64,000 nucleotides of DNA from Mycobacterium simulans (GTDB lineage: Bacteria; Actinomycetota; Actinomycetes; Mycobacteriales; Mycobacteriaceae): NCBI RefSeq assembly GCF_900232995.1, contig NZ_OCVX01000007.1:104028-168027 (forward strand), given 5' to 3'. This document shows, piece after piece, positions 1 to 8,958 of this stretch. Each line of letters starts with the position of its first letter. Within the stretch, counting starts at the first letter, position 1. The notes under the pieces were generated by a model. That model searched no databases and was not told the DNA's origin. It saw nothing but the letters and a program-made list of their open reading frames with translations. The position numbers and the translations under genes were made by a program.

Positions 1-1
1 C

Positions 2-451
2 AACCCCAAGGCGGCCGTCCGGCTGGGCTCCGACATGGGTGAGTTCTTCATGCCGTACCCCGGCACGCGGATCAATCAGGAATCCATTCCGCTCAACGCC
101 AACGGAATATCGGGCAGCGCGTCCTACTACGAAGTCAAGTTCAGTGATGCATCCAAGCCCAACGGACAGATCTGGACGGGCGTAGTGGGTACCCCGGCGG
201 CCAGCACCCCCAATGCAGGGCCCCCGCAGCGCTGGTTCGTGGTGTGGCTTGGGACGGCGAACAACCCCGTCGACAAGAACGCAGCCAAGATTCTGGCCGA
301 GTCAATCCGACCCTGGACACCGCCACCGGCCCCCGCGCCGGCACCGGGTGAGCCCGCGCCGGTTGCGCCCGCTCCGGTGCCGGGCCAAGCGCCTGCTGGC
401 GGAACCGCACCCGCACCCGCGCCGACACTGCAGCGGAGCATGCCGGCCTAA
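2..451 (+). CDS. apa: Alanine- and proline-rich secreted glycoprotein Apa, C-terminal part
   Basis: This is the 3' part of a gene that begins before the window; the frame is open from base 2. The visible 149 residues hold the end of the globular fibronectin-attachment-like domain (about residues 1-105 here) followed by a Pro/Ala tail (PPPAPAPAPGEPAPVAPAPV and on) ending LQRSMPA. Mycobacterial Apa (Rv1860, MPT32) has this layout and its Pro/Ala tail is O-mannosylated; it is a secreted adhesin-like antigen. The tail sequence differs from the M. tuberculosis one, which fits another species. Position directly before the Rv1861 and adhA equivalents supports the call. Confidence 0.93.
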   Translation, partial: NPKAAVRLGSDMGEFFMPYPGTRINQESIPLNANGISGSASYYEVKFSDASKPNGQIWTGVVGTPAASTPNAGPPQRWFVVWLGTANNPVDKNAAKILAESIRPWTPPPAPAPAPGEPAPVAPAPVPGQAPAGGTAPAPAPTLQRSMPA

Positions 452-560
452 CCGGCCGGGCCTGACAAAACGACGGCCAAATCGTTACACAGACGGGGTA
501 TACCGAAGGCACGGCCCGGTATCTGAGCTGGGCTTTGCCAGTGATAGCGAGGAGAGCCCG

Positions 561-860
561 ATGGACGTCATGGCAGCTACTGAATACCTGGCCCGGTCGA
601 CAACGCTGACGAGCGTGGGCTGGGTCGGCTACATCATCATCGGTGCTATCGCGGGCTGGATTGCCGGCAAGATCGTCCGGGGCGGTGGAGCCGGCATCCT
701 GATGAACATCGTGATCGGCGTCGTCGGTGCGTTGATCGGCGGCTTCCTGTTGAGCTTCTTCGTCGATACCGCAGCCGGCGGCTGGTGGTTCACGTTGTTC
801 ACTGCGATCCTCGGCTCGGTGATCCTGCTCTGGATTGTCGGCATGGTGCGACGAACTTAA
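561..860 (+). CDS. Small GlsB/YeaQ/YmgE-type stress membrane protein (Rv1861 equivalent)
   Basis: A 99-residue, very hydrophobic protein with three predicted membrane helices (about residues 21-38, 44-67 and 76-95). The GxIAGWIAGKIVRGGG signature after helix one is typical of the transglycosylase-associated / GlsB family. ATG 561 is chosen because a purine-rich AGGAG lies just upstream and the hydrophobic core starts soon after; upstream extension in this frame is the shadow of apa. The family is linked to stress responses, but its molecular role is unknown. Confidence 0.85.
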   Translation: MDVMAATEYLARSTTLTSVGWVGYIIIGAIAGWIAGKIVRGGGAGILMNIVIGVVGALIGGFLLSFFVDTAAGGWWFTLFTAILGSVILLWIVGMVRRT

Positions 861-910
861 CGTGCTAACCCGTTGTGGCCCTTGTGATCAGAGGGCGGGA
901 GCAAGGAGCG

Positions 911-1957
911 ATGGTGCCGACCACCACTACGATGACGGCGTGGCAGGTCCGCAAGCCCGGCCCGATGGAAACTGGCCCGCTGCAACGAGTTACGACCGAC
1001 GTGCCGCGGCCCGAACCATCCGAGCTGCTGGTGGCGGTGCACGCATGCGGGGTGTGCCGCACCGACCTGCACGTCGCCGAGGGCGACCTTCCGGTGCACC
1101 GCGACGGGGTAACGCCCGGCCACGAAGTGGTGGGGGAGGTCTTGGAAGTGGGCTCAGAGGTGGGGTCGGCGGTGGAGGCCGACGCCGGCGCGGGTTTCAA
1201 GGTGGGGGACCGGGTGGGGATTGCCTGGCTGCGGCACACCTGCGGAATGTGCAAGTACTGCGTTCGGGGCAATGAGAACCTGTGCCCAAAGTCCCGTTAC
1301 ACCGGCTGGGATGCGGACGGTGGATACGCCGAATTTGCCACGGTCCCTGCGGCTTTCGCACACCGACTGCCGAGTGGCTACAGCGACAGCGAGCTTGCGC
1401 CGTTGCTGTGCGCCGGAATCATCGGATACCGTTCCCTGCTGCGTGCCGAGCTGCCTCCAGGTGGGCGATTGGGCCTCTATGGGTTTGGCGGAAGCGCCCA
1501 CATCACCGCGCAGGTCGCGTTGGCACAGGGCGCCGAGGTGCACGTCATGACCCGTGGTGCCCGGGCCCGTGAGTTGGCGCTGGAGCTTGGCGCCGCATCG
1601 GCACAAGGCGCCGCTGACCGGCCGCCCGTGCCGCTGGACGCCGCGATCCTGTTCGCGCCGGTGGGTGACCTGGTGCTGCCTGCTCTGGCGGCGCTGGACC
1701 GGGGCGGCACCTTGGCGGTGGCCGGGATTCATCTAAGCGATATTCCGGTCATGAACTACCAGCGGCACTTGTTTCAAGAGCGTCAGATACGGTCGGTCAC
1801 GTCGAACACCCGGGCCGATGCGCGCGCGTTTCTCGACTTCGCTGGCCGGCATCGCATCGAGGTCACCACGCCCGAATACCCGCTCGGACAAGCGGACCGC
1901 GCACTGAGCGACCTTAGCGCGGGGCGAATCGCCGGGGCGGCTGTGCTGCTGGTGTAG
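911..1957 (+). CDS. adhA: Zinc-dependent alcohol dehydrogenase AdhA
   Basis: A 348-residue medium-chain dehydrogenase. It shows catalytic zinc ligands in HACGVCRTDLH and GHE, a structural zinc cluster in CGMCKYCVRGNENLC, and a nucleotide-binding turn GFGGSAH, in the usual order. The family oxidises primary alcohols or reduces aldehydes with NAD(P). ATG 911 follows AAGGAG by three bases; an upstream in-frame start at 875 has no such signal. Length and position match H37Rv Rv1862 (346 residues). The loop after the Rossmann turn (GFGGSAHITAQVA) is the form seen in adhA-like propanol-preferring dehydrogenases. Probably monocistronic: it is followed by a convergent gene. Confidence 0.92.
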   Translation: MVPTTTTMTAWQVRKPGPMETGPLQRVTTDVPRPEPSELLVAVHACGVCRTDLHVAEGDLPVHRDGVTPGHEVVGEVLEVGSEVGSAVEADAGAGFKVGDRVGIAWLRHTCGMCKYCVRGNENLCPKSRYTGWDADGGYAEFATVPAAFAHRLPSGYSDSELAPLLCAGIIGYRSLLRAELPPGGRLGLYGFGGSAHITAQVALAQGAEVHVMTRGARARELALELGAASAQGAADRPPVPLDAAILFAPVGDLVLPALAALDRGGTLAVAGIHLSDIPVMNYQRHLFQERQIRSVTSNTRADARAFLDFAGRHRIEVTTPEYPLGQADRALSDLSAGRIAGAAVLLV

Positions 1958-1994
1958 CCGGGTTCAGCTGTAATTCAGCAGGTTCAGCTGGACT

Positions 1995-2750
1995 TCAACT
2001 AGATAGGTGCCAGACCAGCGCGGCGGCCAGGGCACCCATCCCGTTCAGCGACCAATGCAACGCGATCGGTGCGATCAGGCTGCCGCTGCGGCGGCGCAGC
2101 CAGCTGAACACGAGGCCTGCCGCGCCGGTGGCCAACACGGCTAGCGTCACCCCCGCCATCATCCCGAGGATTCCGCCGCCGAACAGCCGCGTGAAGCCCA
2201 CATTGCCACTTGTCAGACCCAACGACGTGCTTACGTGCCACAGACCGAATAGCAGCGAGCCCGCCACAGCGACACCGCGAAATCCCCAGGCCCGGTTCAG
2301 CGCCCCGTGCAGCACACCGCGGAAGGCGAGTTCCTCGGGAATGACGGTTTGCAGCGGAATGATGACCATCGAGGCGATCAGCGCGCCGGAGATCGTCGCG
2401 TAGTGGTTGTTCAGGAACATCGGCCGGGTCATCGGGAGCAGCACACCGATCGAGATCACCGAGACGACGACGGCCACGGCCGCAAGCGCATATCCCAGGC
2501 CCGACTTCCAATGTTCCCGGCCCAGGCCGAGGTCGGCCCAGCCCAGGCCGTTGCACCGGACCAGGATCACCAGTCCGACGGCAGCGGCCGGGACGGTGGC
2601 AATACTCGCCCAAACGGTAGTGAAGTGCGCAATAAGGTTGGTCAGCACCAGCACCACGACGACGACGGCAACGTCGACCTGAATTCGGAAGCGATGCAGC
2701 GCCGACAGCTGCGACAGCAGCGGATGGGTGTCAGCGGTCGCGGCGTGCAT
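1995..2750 (-). CDS. CPBP (CAAX-type) intramembrane metalloprotease (Rv1863c equivalent)
   Basis: A 251-residue membrane protein with about seven hydrophobic segments. It carries the family's catalytic motifs in order: IPEELAFRGVLHG (EExxxR), a His in LWHVST, and HWSLN near the C terminus. These residues bind zinc in the CAAX protease / bacteriocin-processing family. The physiological substrate in mycobacteria is not known. The start has no Shine-Dalgarno but a TAAACT hexamer ends seven bases upstream, suggesting a leaderless transcript. Confidence 0.87.
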   Translation of the reverse strand: MHAATADTHPLLSQLSALHRFRIQVDVAVVVVVLVLTNLIAHFTTVWASIATVPAAAVGLVILVRCNGLGWADLGLGREHWKSGLGYALAAVAVVVSVISIGVLLPMTRPMFLNNHYATISGALIASMVIIPLQTVIPEELAFRGVLHGALNRAWGFRGVAVAGSLLFGLWHVSTSLGLTSGNVGFTRLFGGGILGMMAGVTLAVLATGAAGLVFSWLRRRSGSLIAPIALHWSLNGMGALAAALVWHLSS

Positions 2751-2756
2751 CCCGCA

Positions 2757-2762
2757 AGTTTA
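2757..2762 (-). promoter_or_regulatory. Leaderless -10 element before the CPBP protease gene
   Basis: On the minus strand TAAACT (TANNNT) is followed by six bases and then the ATG at 2750. This spacing places transcription start at or next to the start codon. No ribosome-binding site lies in between. Seen in sequence; function inferred. Confidence 0.45.
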
Positions 2763-2785
2763 CCTGCGGGCGGATCATCGGCCGC

Positions 2786-3478
2786 TCACTTCGACGGTTG
2801 ACTCTCCTTCAACGCTAGCCGGCGACGTACGTCTGTCTTGATCTGTGCTGAGAGCGCGTCCGCTGCCAACAGCCGGGGGAGCAGCTCGGGTTCCGACATT
2901 CGGGCCCGAAAGACCAGACCGATGGTCACGTCATGATCGGGGCGGTACTCAACCGTGACGGCGTCGCAGGCGCGAACCTTTCCGGGCGAGATCACCCGCA
3001 AGTAGGCGCCGGGTTTGCCCGCCTGGGTGAAGGTCTTGATCCAGTGGTTCAGGTTCAGGAACGCGGCGAACGTCCGGCAAGGAATCCTGGGCGCGGAGAC
3101 TTCGAGCACCAATCCGTCGGTGCCGACCCGCCAGCGCTCACCGATCCGCGCGTTGGTCACGTCGATGCCCAAAGTGGTCAGATTCTCGCCGAACATTCCG
3201 TTGGTGAGCGTGCGCTGCAATTGGGCTTCCCATGCGTCGAGATCTTCTCGCGCATACGCGTACACGGCCTGATCGTCACCGCCGTGAACCTTCTGATTGC
3301 CGATCGTGTCGCCGACGAGTCCGCTGCCGAGACCACCGTGCATCGGCCCCGGGGCCCGCACCATCACCGCGTCGGTCGTGGCCACCTTGTCGATGCCGGT
3401 CAACGTCGACTGCGCGTGCGGATCAGGATTTGTTCGGCCGCGAGCCAAGTTGACCGATAACACCTTGGACACCCGCAC
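2786..3478 (-). CDS. MOSC-domain protein, YiiM family (Rv1864c equivalent)
   Basis: A 230-residue protein whose centre (residues about 60-165) matches the MOSC domain: GDTIGNQKVHGGDDQAVYAY, GENLTT, and the conserved cysteine in PRIPCRTF. MOSC domains bind a molybdenum cofactor or carry sulfur; the YiiM branch reduces N-hydroxylated compounds in E. coli. The C terminus holds the three-helix extension typical of YiiM. The start is GTG 3478; GTG 3472 two codons in is equally possible. The gene lies 35 bases before CPBP on the same strand and may be co-transcribed with it. Confidence 0.82.
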   Translation of the reverse strand: MRVSKVLSVNLARGRTNPDPHAQSTLTGIDKVATTDAVMVRAPGPMHGGLGSGLVGDTIGNQKVHGGDDQAVYAYAREDLDAWEAQLQRTLTNGMFGENLTTLGIDVTNARIGERWRVGTDGLVLEVSAPRIPCRTFAAFLNLNHWIKTFTQAGKPGAYLRVISPGKVRACDAVTVEYRPDHDVTIGLVFRARMSEPELLPRLLAADALSAQIKTDVRRRLALKESQPSK

Positions 3479-3520
3479 AGGCTAGCGCGTTACGTGCACC
3501 GCCGCCGTCAGCCGCTCCCG

Positions 3521-5902
3521 TCATTGCGCTTCCCAGGCCCACCCGCTGATCTGGGGGTCGTCCTCGCCGTGTTCGCGTGTGTAGCGGCGCGCGGCGAGCC
3601 GGGCGTCGGCCATCCGCTGACGTAGCACCGCGGCTCGGCTCGCCAACCCCTCAACCCGGTCGATGACATCCATGACCAGGTGGAACCGGTCGAGATCGTT
3701 GAGCATCACCATGTCGAAAGGCGTGGTTGTGGTGCCGCGCTCCTTGAATCCGCGCACATGGATCTGCGAGTGATTAGTGCGGCGGTAGGTCAGTCGGTGG
3801 ATCAGCCACGGATAGCCGTGGTAGGCGAAGATGATCGGCTTGTCGCGAGTGAACAACGCGTCAAATTCCCCGTCCGGCAACCCATGCGGGTGCTCGGAGT
3901 CCGGCTGCAAGCGCATGATGTCGACGACGTTGACCAGGCGCACCGCGAGGTCGGGCAGTTCGCGGCGCAGGATGTGGGCGGCGGCCAACGTCTCCTGTGT
4001 GGGGATGTCACCCGCGCAGGCGAGCACCACGTCCGGCTCGCCGGTCGCCGTGCTCGCCCACTGCCAGATCCCCAGCCCGCGGGTGCAGTGGGTAATCGCC
4101 TCATCGATCGAAAGGTAGGCAAGCGCCGGTTGTTTGCCGGCGACGATGACGTTGATGTAGTCGCGGCTGCGCAGGCAGTGGTCTGCTACCGACAGCAGCG
4201 TATTGCCGTCCGGCGGCAGGTAGACGCGCACCACCTCGGCGCGCTTGTTCGCCACCAGGTCGATGAATCCGGGATCCTGATGCGACGCGCCATTGTGGTC
4301 CTGGCGCCACACATGTGAGGTCAGCAGATAGTTCAGCGAAGCGATCGGACGCCTCCACGGCAGTTCGCGGCTGGTAGACAACCATTTCGCGTGTTGGTTA
4401 AACATCGAGTCGACGATGTGCACGAAGGCCTCGTAGCAGTTGAACAGGCCGTGGCGACCGGTCAGCAGATAGCCTTCCAGCCAGCCCTGGCACAGATGCT
4501 CGGACAGCACTTCCATCACACGACCATCGGCGGCCAGGTGTTCGTCGTCGGGCAGGGTTTGCGATAACCAGACCTTGTCAGTCGACTCCAAAACCGCGCC
4601 CAGGCGGTTGGAGGCGGTTTCGTCGGGCCCCATGAGACGGAAGCGGTCGAGATTGCGTGTGATCACATCGCGCAGGAACGTTCCCAACACGCGCGTGGCC
4701 TCGTGCGTCGCGACTGCGGGTTCCGCGACCGGCACCGCGTAGTCGCGGAAGTCCGGGAGGTCCAAGTCGTGCAACAGCACCCCGCCGTTGGCGTGCGGGT
4801 TGGCGCTCATCCTGCGATCACCTTTAGGCGCGGCGGCCTTCAGCTCCGGGCGCAGCGCGCCACGCTCGTCGAACAACTCCCCAGGACGGTAGCTGCGCAG
4901 CCATTCTTCAAGCTGGGCACGGTGCGCGGGGTTGTCGTGCGTCCCCGCAAGCGGAACCTGGTGTGATCGCCAGGTGCCCTCCACGCGCTCGCCGTCGACC
5001 ACTTTCGGCCCGGTCCAGCCTTTGGGGGTGCGCAGCACGACCATCGGCCACACCGGCCGCTCGGTCTGCTCGCCGTTGCGCGCGGCCCGCTGAATTGATG
5101 CGATGTCGTCGAACGCGTCATCAAGGGCGGCGGCCAGCTGCTGGTGTGCGATCGCCGGCTCTTCACCAGTCACCGTGATCGGCCGATAACCATGGCCGCG
5201 CAACAGCGATTCGAGCTCGGCGTGCGGGATCCGCGCCAACACGGTCGGATTGGCGATCTTGTAGCCGTTGAGGTGCAGAATCGGCAGGACCGCACCGTCG
5301 ACGGCTGGGTTGAGGAATTTGTTGGAGTGCCAGCTGGCCGCAAGGGGCCCGGTCTCGGCTTCACCGTCCCCGATGACACAGGCAACCACCAGATCCGGGT
5401 TATCGAAAGCCGCACCAAAGGCATGCACCAGCGCGTACCCCAGTTCACCGCCTTCATGGATCGACCCCGGAGTCTGGGCGGCGACGTGGCTGGGTACGCC
5501 GCCGGGGAAGGAGAACTGCCGGAACAGCTTGCGCAGACCTTCGGCATTTTCTTCGATGCCGGTGTACACCTCGCTGTAGGTGCCCTCGAGGTAGGCGTTG
5601 GCGACAAGTCCCGGGCCGCCGTGCCCGGGCCCGGTGACGTAGATGACGTTGGCGTTGCGGTTGCGGATGATCCGGTTGAGGTGGACGTAGATCAGGTTGA
5701 GCCCCGGCGTGGTGCCCCAGTGGCCCAAGAGCCGGGGTTTGACGTGTTCGGCGGCCAGCGGTTCGGTCAGCAGCGGGTTGTCCAGCAGGTAAATCTGCCC
5801 GACCGACAGGTAGTTGGCGGCACGCCAGTAGGCGTCGATGAGAGCAAGTTCGCTATCGGACAGGGTTGCGGGCGCAGTTCTTGTTGCGGTCTGTGTGCTC
5901 AT
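3521..5902 (-). CDS. xfp: D-xylulose 5-phosphate / fructose 6-phosphate phosphoketolase
   Basis: A 793-residue thiamine-diphosphate enzyme that splits xylulose 5-phosphate or fructose 6-phosphate with phosphate to give acetyl phosphate plus a triose or tetrose phosphate. Visible family motifs are LLGHWG (about 58-63), GPGHGGPG (91-98), SIHEGGELGY (147-156) and the ThDP motif GDGEAETGPLAASWHSNK (178-195). Length is normal for the family. ATG 5902 is preferred: upstream codons in frame lack family similarity, and GAGGAG overlapping the stop of the SDR gene serves as ribosome-binding site. The SDR stop is 10 bases upstream, so the two are probably co-translated. No acetate kinase or phosphotransacetylase is nearby. 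I do not know this gene in H37Rv. Confidence 0.95.
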   Translation of the reverse strand: MSTQTATRTAPATLSDSELALIDAYWRAANYLSVGQIYLLDNPLLTEPLAAEHVKPRLLGHWGTTPGLNLIYVHLNRIIRNRNANVIYVTGPGHGGPGLVANAYLEGTYSEVYTGIEENAEGLRKLFRQFSFPGGVPSHVAAQTPGSIHEGGELGYALVHAFGAAFDNPDLVVACVIGDGEAETGPLAASWHSNKFLNPAVDGAVLPILHLNGYKIANPTVLARIPHAELESLLRGHGYRPITVTGEEPAIAHQQLAAALDDAFDDIASIQRAARNGEQTERPVWPMVVLRTPKGWTGPKVVDGERVEGTWRSHQVPLAGTHDNPAHRAQLEEWLRSYRPGELFDERGALRPELKAAAPKGDRRMSANPHANGGVLLHDLDLPDFRDYAVPVAEPAVATHEATRVLGTFLRDVITRNLDRFRLMGPDETASNRLGAVLESTDKVWLSQTLPDDEHLAADGRVMEVLSEHLCQGWLEGYLLTGRHGLFNCYEAFVHIVDSMFNQHAKWLSTSRELPWRRPIASLNYLLTSHVWRQDHNGASHQDPGFIDLVANKRAEVVRVYLPPDGNTLLSVADHCLRSRDYINVIVAGKQPALAYLSIDEAITHCTRGLGIWQWASTATGEPDVVLACAGDIPTQETLAAAHILRRELPDLAVRLVNVVDIMRLQPDSEHPHGLPDGEFDALFTRDKPIIFAYHGYPWLIHRLTYRRTNHSQIHVRGFKERGTTTTPFDMVMLNDLDRFHLVMDVIDRVEGLASRAAVLRQRMADARLAARRYTREHGEDDPQISGWAWEAQ

Positions 5903-5912
5903 TTGGGTGGCG

Positions 5913-6764
5913 CTACTCCTCTTCACCGCGAGCCCGCGCCTCATAGGCCCGGCGCTTAGCGACATCGACGTCATCGGTGAAAACGTGTTCGCCGCCGAGT
6001 ATCCGGTTCAGACCCTCGGCAAACGCGCGGGGCATGAACTTCTGGGATACGACCATCGCACCAGCCGCTTTGGTGACCCGTACCCGAGGCTTGGGGCGAA
6101 CGATGAGCCCGACGATCGCGTCAGCAATGTCGGAGGGGTCGGCATTCTTAAATCCCTTGGCTCCCGCGGTGCCAGCGGTGAGTTCGGTGTTGACGAAGGT
6201 TGGCAACACCGCTGAGAACATCACGCCCGCCGAGCGGTACTCGAGTCTGGCCGAGTCGGTGAACGCGAGCACCGCGTGCTTGCTGGCGCAGTAGGTCGCC
6301 AGCCCGACGATGTGGAGTTCGCCAGCAAGCGAGGCGACGTTGATGACGTGTCCGGATCCGCGAGGAACCATGCGCTGCGCCGCCAGCTTGCTGCCCAGGA
6401 TGACGCCATAGACGTTGATGTCCAGGATGCGTCGGGTGACCGCGTCCGGCTCGTCGACAATCCGGCCGACGGGCATGATCCCAGCGTTGTTGACCAGCAC
6501 GTCGATCGGGCCAAGTTGGCGCTCGACCTGGTCGAGGAATTCCGAAAACGAATTTCGGTCAGTGACATCGAGTTTGCCGTACACCTCGAGGCCGAGGTCG
6601 GCGCCCGACTCCTTCACCGTCGCCTCGTCGATGTCGCCGATCGCTACCTTGGCACCCAGTTTGTGCAGCGCGGTCGCCGTGGCCAGTCCGATTCCCCGTG
6701 CGCCGCCGGTGATCACAATTACTTTGTCCCGAACCTTGAGACCAATGGATGCCGTGTCTGCCAT
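5913..6764 (-). CDS. Short-chain dehydrogenase/reductase (Rv1865c equivalent)
   Basis: A 283-residue classical SDR. It has the cofactor turn TGGARGIG near the N terminus, NNAG, the catalytic Ser in NVASLAG, and the YCASKH Tyr/Lys pair. An acidic residue after beta-2 (IGDID) suggests NAD rather than NADP. ATG 6764 is chosen because a longer upstream frame is Cys/Arg-rich and unlike SDRs. It is the first gene of a likely two-gene unit with phosphoketolase and is divergent from the acetyltransferase 59 bases away. The substrate is unknown. Confidence 0.9.
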   Translation of the reverse strand: MADTASIGLKVRDKVIVITGGARGIGLATATALHKLGAKVAIGDIDEATVKESGADLGLEVYGKLDVTDRNSFSEFLDQVERQLGPIDVLVNNAGIMPVGRIVDEPDAVTRRILDINVYGVILGSKLAAQRMVPRGSGHVINVASLAGELHIVGLATYCASKHAVLAFTDSARLEYRSAGVMFSAVLPTFVNTELTAGTAGAKGFKNADPSDIADAIVGLIVRPKPRVRVTKAAGAMVVSQKFMPRAFAEGLNRILGGEHVFTDDVDVAKRRAYEARARGEEE

Positions 6765-6823
6765 GCAGCAAGCACAGCATTCGACGTCACGGCCGCGCAA
6801 TCTCGGCGGTCGATACTGCATAG

Positions 6824-7330
6824 GTGACTCTGGTGCGATGGGCCGTTCCGGAAGACGCGCTCGACGTGGCCCGAGTGCACGTCCGATCGTGGCAGTCGGC
6901 CTACCGAGGGCTTATTGCTCAGGACTACCTCGACAGCCTGAACCCTGAAATCTGGGCCCGCCGATACACCTTTGGACGCAGGGGGATTCACATACCATCC
7001 ACCATGGTCGCGGTCGATGGTGCTGCGATCTGCGGCCTGGCTACCACGGGCCTGTCTCGGGACGAAGACTTGCCGAATTTCGGTGAGCTGATGGCCCTCT
7101 ACGTCGATCCCGGATACATGCATTCCGGAGTTGGGCGTTTGCTGATCACCGCCGCGCGGAAGCAGCTGGGGAGGGTCGTCGTGAAGGCGTCGCTATGGGT
7201 GCTCGACAGAAATGTCCGGGCTCGGCGGTTCTACGAGCGCGACGGGTGGTGGTTCGACGGGACACGCCGGACCGCGACGTACGGCAGCGTGCCACTGGAA
7301 GAAGTGCGCTATCGACGCGCGCCCGTCTAG
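6824..7330 (+). CDS. GNAT-family N-acetyltransferase
   Basis: A 168-residue protein with the GNAT fold: substrate region at the N terminus, then beta-4 ELMALYVDPGYMHSGVGRLLI with the acetyl-CoA loop (HSGVGR, a Q/RxxGxG/A variant), and the late LWVLDRNVRARRFYERDGW motif. Start GTG 6824 has no visible Shine-Dalgarno; the first residues (MTLVRWAVPEDA) are typical of GNAT starts. It is divergent from the SDR-phosphoketolase unit. Its substrate cannot be predicted. I do not recall it at this position in H37Rv. Confidence 0.85.
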   Translation: MTLVRWAVPEDALDVARVHVRSWQSAYRGLIAQDYLDSLNPEIWARRYTFGRRGIHIPSTMVAVDGAAICGLATTGLSRDEDLPNFGELMALYVDPGYMHSGVGRLLITAARKQLGRVVVKASLWVLDRNVRARRFYERDGWWFDGTRRTATYGSVPLEEVRYRRAPV

Positions 7331-7468
7331 TCACGGCGGAATCCGGCCACAGCACCCGCGGGTGGTTCACACCCAACACGAATCCCCTTTTGGGAGACGT
7401 GCCGTTGTGCCCGCATCCAGGCGACAAACGGGGTGTTGCTGACTCTGACGAGCTCGCAGACGGCTCAA

Positions 7469-8755
7469 TCAGCGGTCCGAGGGGACCTCCGCCAGCACGC
7501 TGTTGTGGTGAGGCTCGGTGGGAACCTGCACGGGGTCGCTGGCTTTATACCCGCGCCACCGTAGCGCTTCTAGCGCGACGCCAACACGGACCGTGGTGTA
7601 TTCAAGGGGACGGGGAAGAAGTCGTTCGGCGGTGGCGAGGCGATGCAACAGGGTATTGCGGTGGATGTAGAGAGCCTTGGCGGTCCGGGACGTGTTGCAC
7701 TGCTCATTGATGTAGGTCAACACCGTTGCGTGCAGTGTTGGGCCGGCCGACTCGAACTCTCCAAGGGTGTGCTTGATGAAGTTGCCGGCGGCGGGGTTTT
7801 GCGTGAGCAGCGCAACCATCTCAACGTCGTCGAAGCAGGCAATCCGTTGCGGTGACTTCAGTCGAGCCAGCATGCGTTGCGTGGTGAGTGCGTCGTTGTG
7901 GCTGCTCCGGAAGCCGTCGATGCCTTCGGCCACGCTGCCGATTGCGATGCGCGTGTGCGGCGCGAGATCGAGTGCCTGGTGAACCCTGCCTAGGTCGTAC
8001 GTGACGATGTCTCCCAGCCATACCCAACGAGTCGCACTGCTGGCGAACACTGTTAGCGATTGCGGGCTTTCCATGGCTTGGCCGAGCGCGTCCGCGGCTT
8101 CGTCAACACCGTGGTGGTTGCTGTCGGGGTCGTCGGACCAGATGATGGCGGCAATGTGGGATCGGTTCAGCGAATAACCCAATTGGACTTCGGCCCGGTC
8201 AAGGTCGTCGGTTGCGCCGTCGAGGATGAGCTCGACGAACTTACGACGTTCGGCGCGTAGGTCGCGGGTCAGCGCGTCGTGTTCTTTCTCCATCCGCGCG
8301 GTGAGCCTGGCAAGCGTGGCGTCCACATATTCGTTGGCAGTCAGGAAGGGTGCGTCGATCAGGTCGCGCAATTCGTGAGGGTCAGAAGTGAGTCCGAACG
8401 CGATTTCCGTCCAGCGCCGTAAGGCCACATTGTGTCCGATCCGGTAGATCTCAAGCGCCAGCGTATCGAGACCGCGCCGCACCAGTTCGCGCGCCATGTG
8501 CAGCTGTTCGTCGCCGAGGTGCGGTGGCACCGGGGCGCCGGGGTCACGCAAGTGGGCCGAGGCGAAGTGGACCAGGTTAGCGCGGTTGCTGCGGCTGACG
8601 ACTGCGGCTAGCTCAGGGTCATCGGCGATAGACGGGTGGGCGGCTAGCGTGGCGCGGTCCAGGTCTTCGAGCCATTCCGGACTGGGATTGAGGGCTATCC
8701 ACGAACCCTCGCGAATCAGATCGCGAACTCGCGGTGAGAACTTGCGCCGACTCAC
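7469..8755 (-). CDS. PucR/CdaR-type transcriptional regulator
   Basis: A protein of about 428 residues. The N-terminal half is helical (an unnamed ligand-binding region), and a GGDEF-like module of the CdaR type follows. The C terminus carries the PucR helix-turn-helix: TYINEQCNTSRTAKALYIHR, then NTLLHRLATAERLL. GTG 8755 is chosen since homologous proteins begin just before an SRRKFSPRVRDL-like segment; an ATG at 8893 would add a low-complexity Arg-rich leader. It lies divergent, 203 bases from the CoA-transferase gene, which it may regulate; this is inference from position only. Confidence 0.82.
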   Translation of the reverse strand: MSRRKFSPRVRDLIREGSWIALNPSPEWLEDLDRATLAAHPSIADDPELAAVVSRSNRANLVHFASAHLRDPGAPVPPHLGDEQLHMARELVRRGLDTLALEIYRIGHNVALRRWTEIAFGLTSDPHELRDLIDAPFLTANEYVDATLARLTARMEKEHDALTRDLRAERRKFVELILDGATDDLDRAEVQLGYSLNRSHIAAIIWSDDPDSNHHGVDEAADALGQAMESPQSLTVFASSATRWVWLGDIVTYDLGRVHQALDLAPHTRIAIGSVAEGIDGFRSSHNDALTTQRMLARLKSPQRIACFDDVEMVALLTQNPAAGNFIKHTLGEFESAGPTLHATVLTYINEQCNTSRTAKALYIHRNTLLHRLATAERLLPRPLEYTTVRVGVALEALRWRGYKASDPVQVPTEPHHNSVLAEVPSDR

Positions 8756-8946
8756 ACGGCGATCGTAGAGCAGCTGTGCATCTTTTACAGCGAGTCGGGA
8801 TACCGAGACGGATATTGCTGGGCGTTGGGCATATAGGTTTTGGTGCCGGAGTTGGCGGTGGTGGCGGCGGACTCGCCGGGCCGATGGGCGCACCCGGGCC
8901 GAATGACCCGGTGCGTTCGGCTCGATGTTGAGCCCGGCGGGGCGGC

Positions 8947-8952
8947 TACGGT
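8947..8952 (+). promoter_or_regulatory. Leaderless -10 element before the CoA-transferase gene
   Basis: TACGGT followed by six bases and ATG 8959, with no Shine-Dalgarno. Fits the mycobacterial leaderless promoter pattern TANNNT-N6-7-ATG. Inferred. Confidence 0.4.
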
Positions 8953-8958
8953 AAGCAG

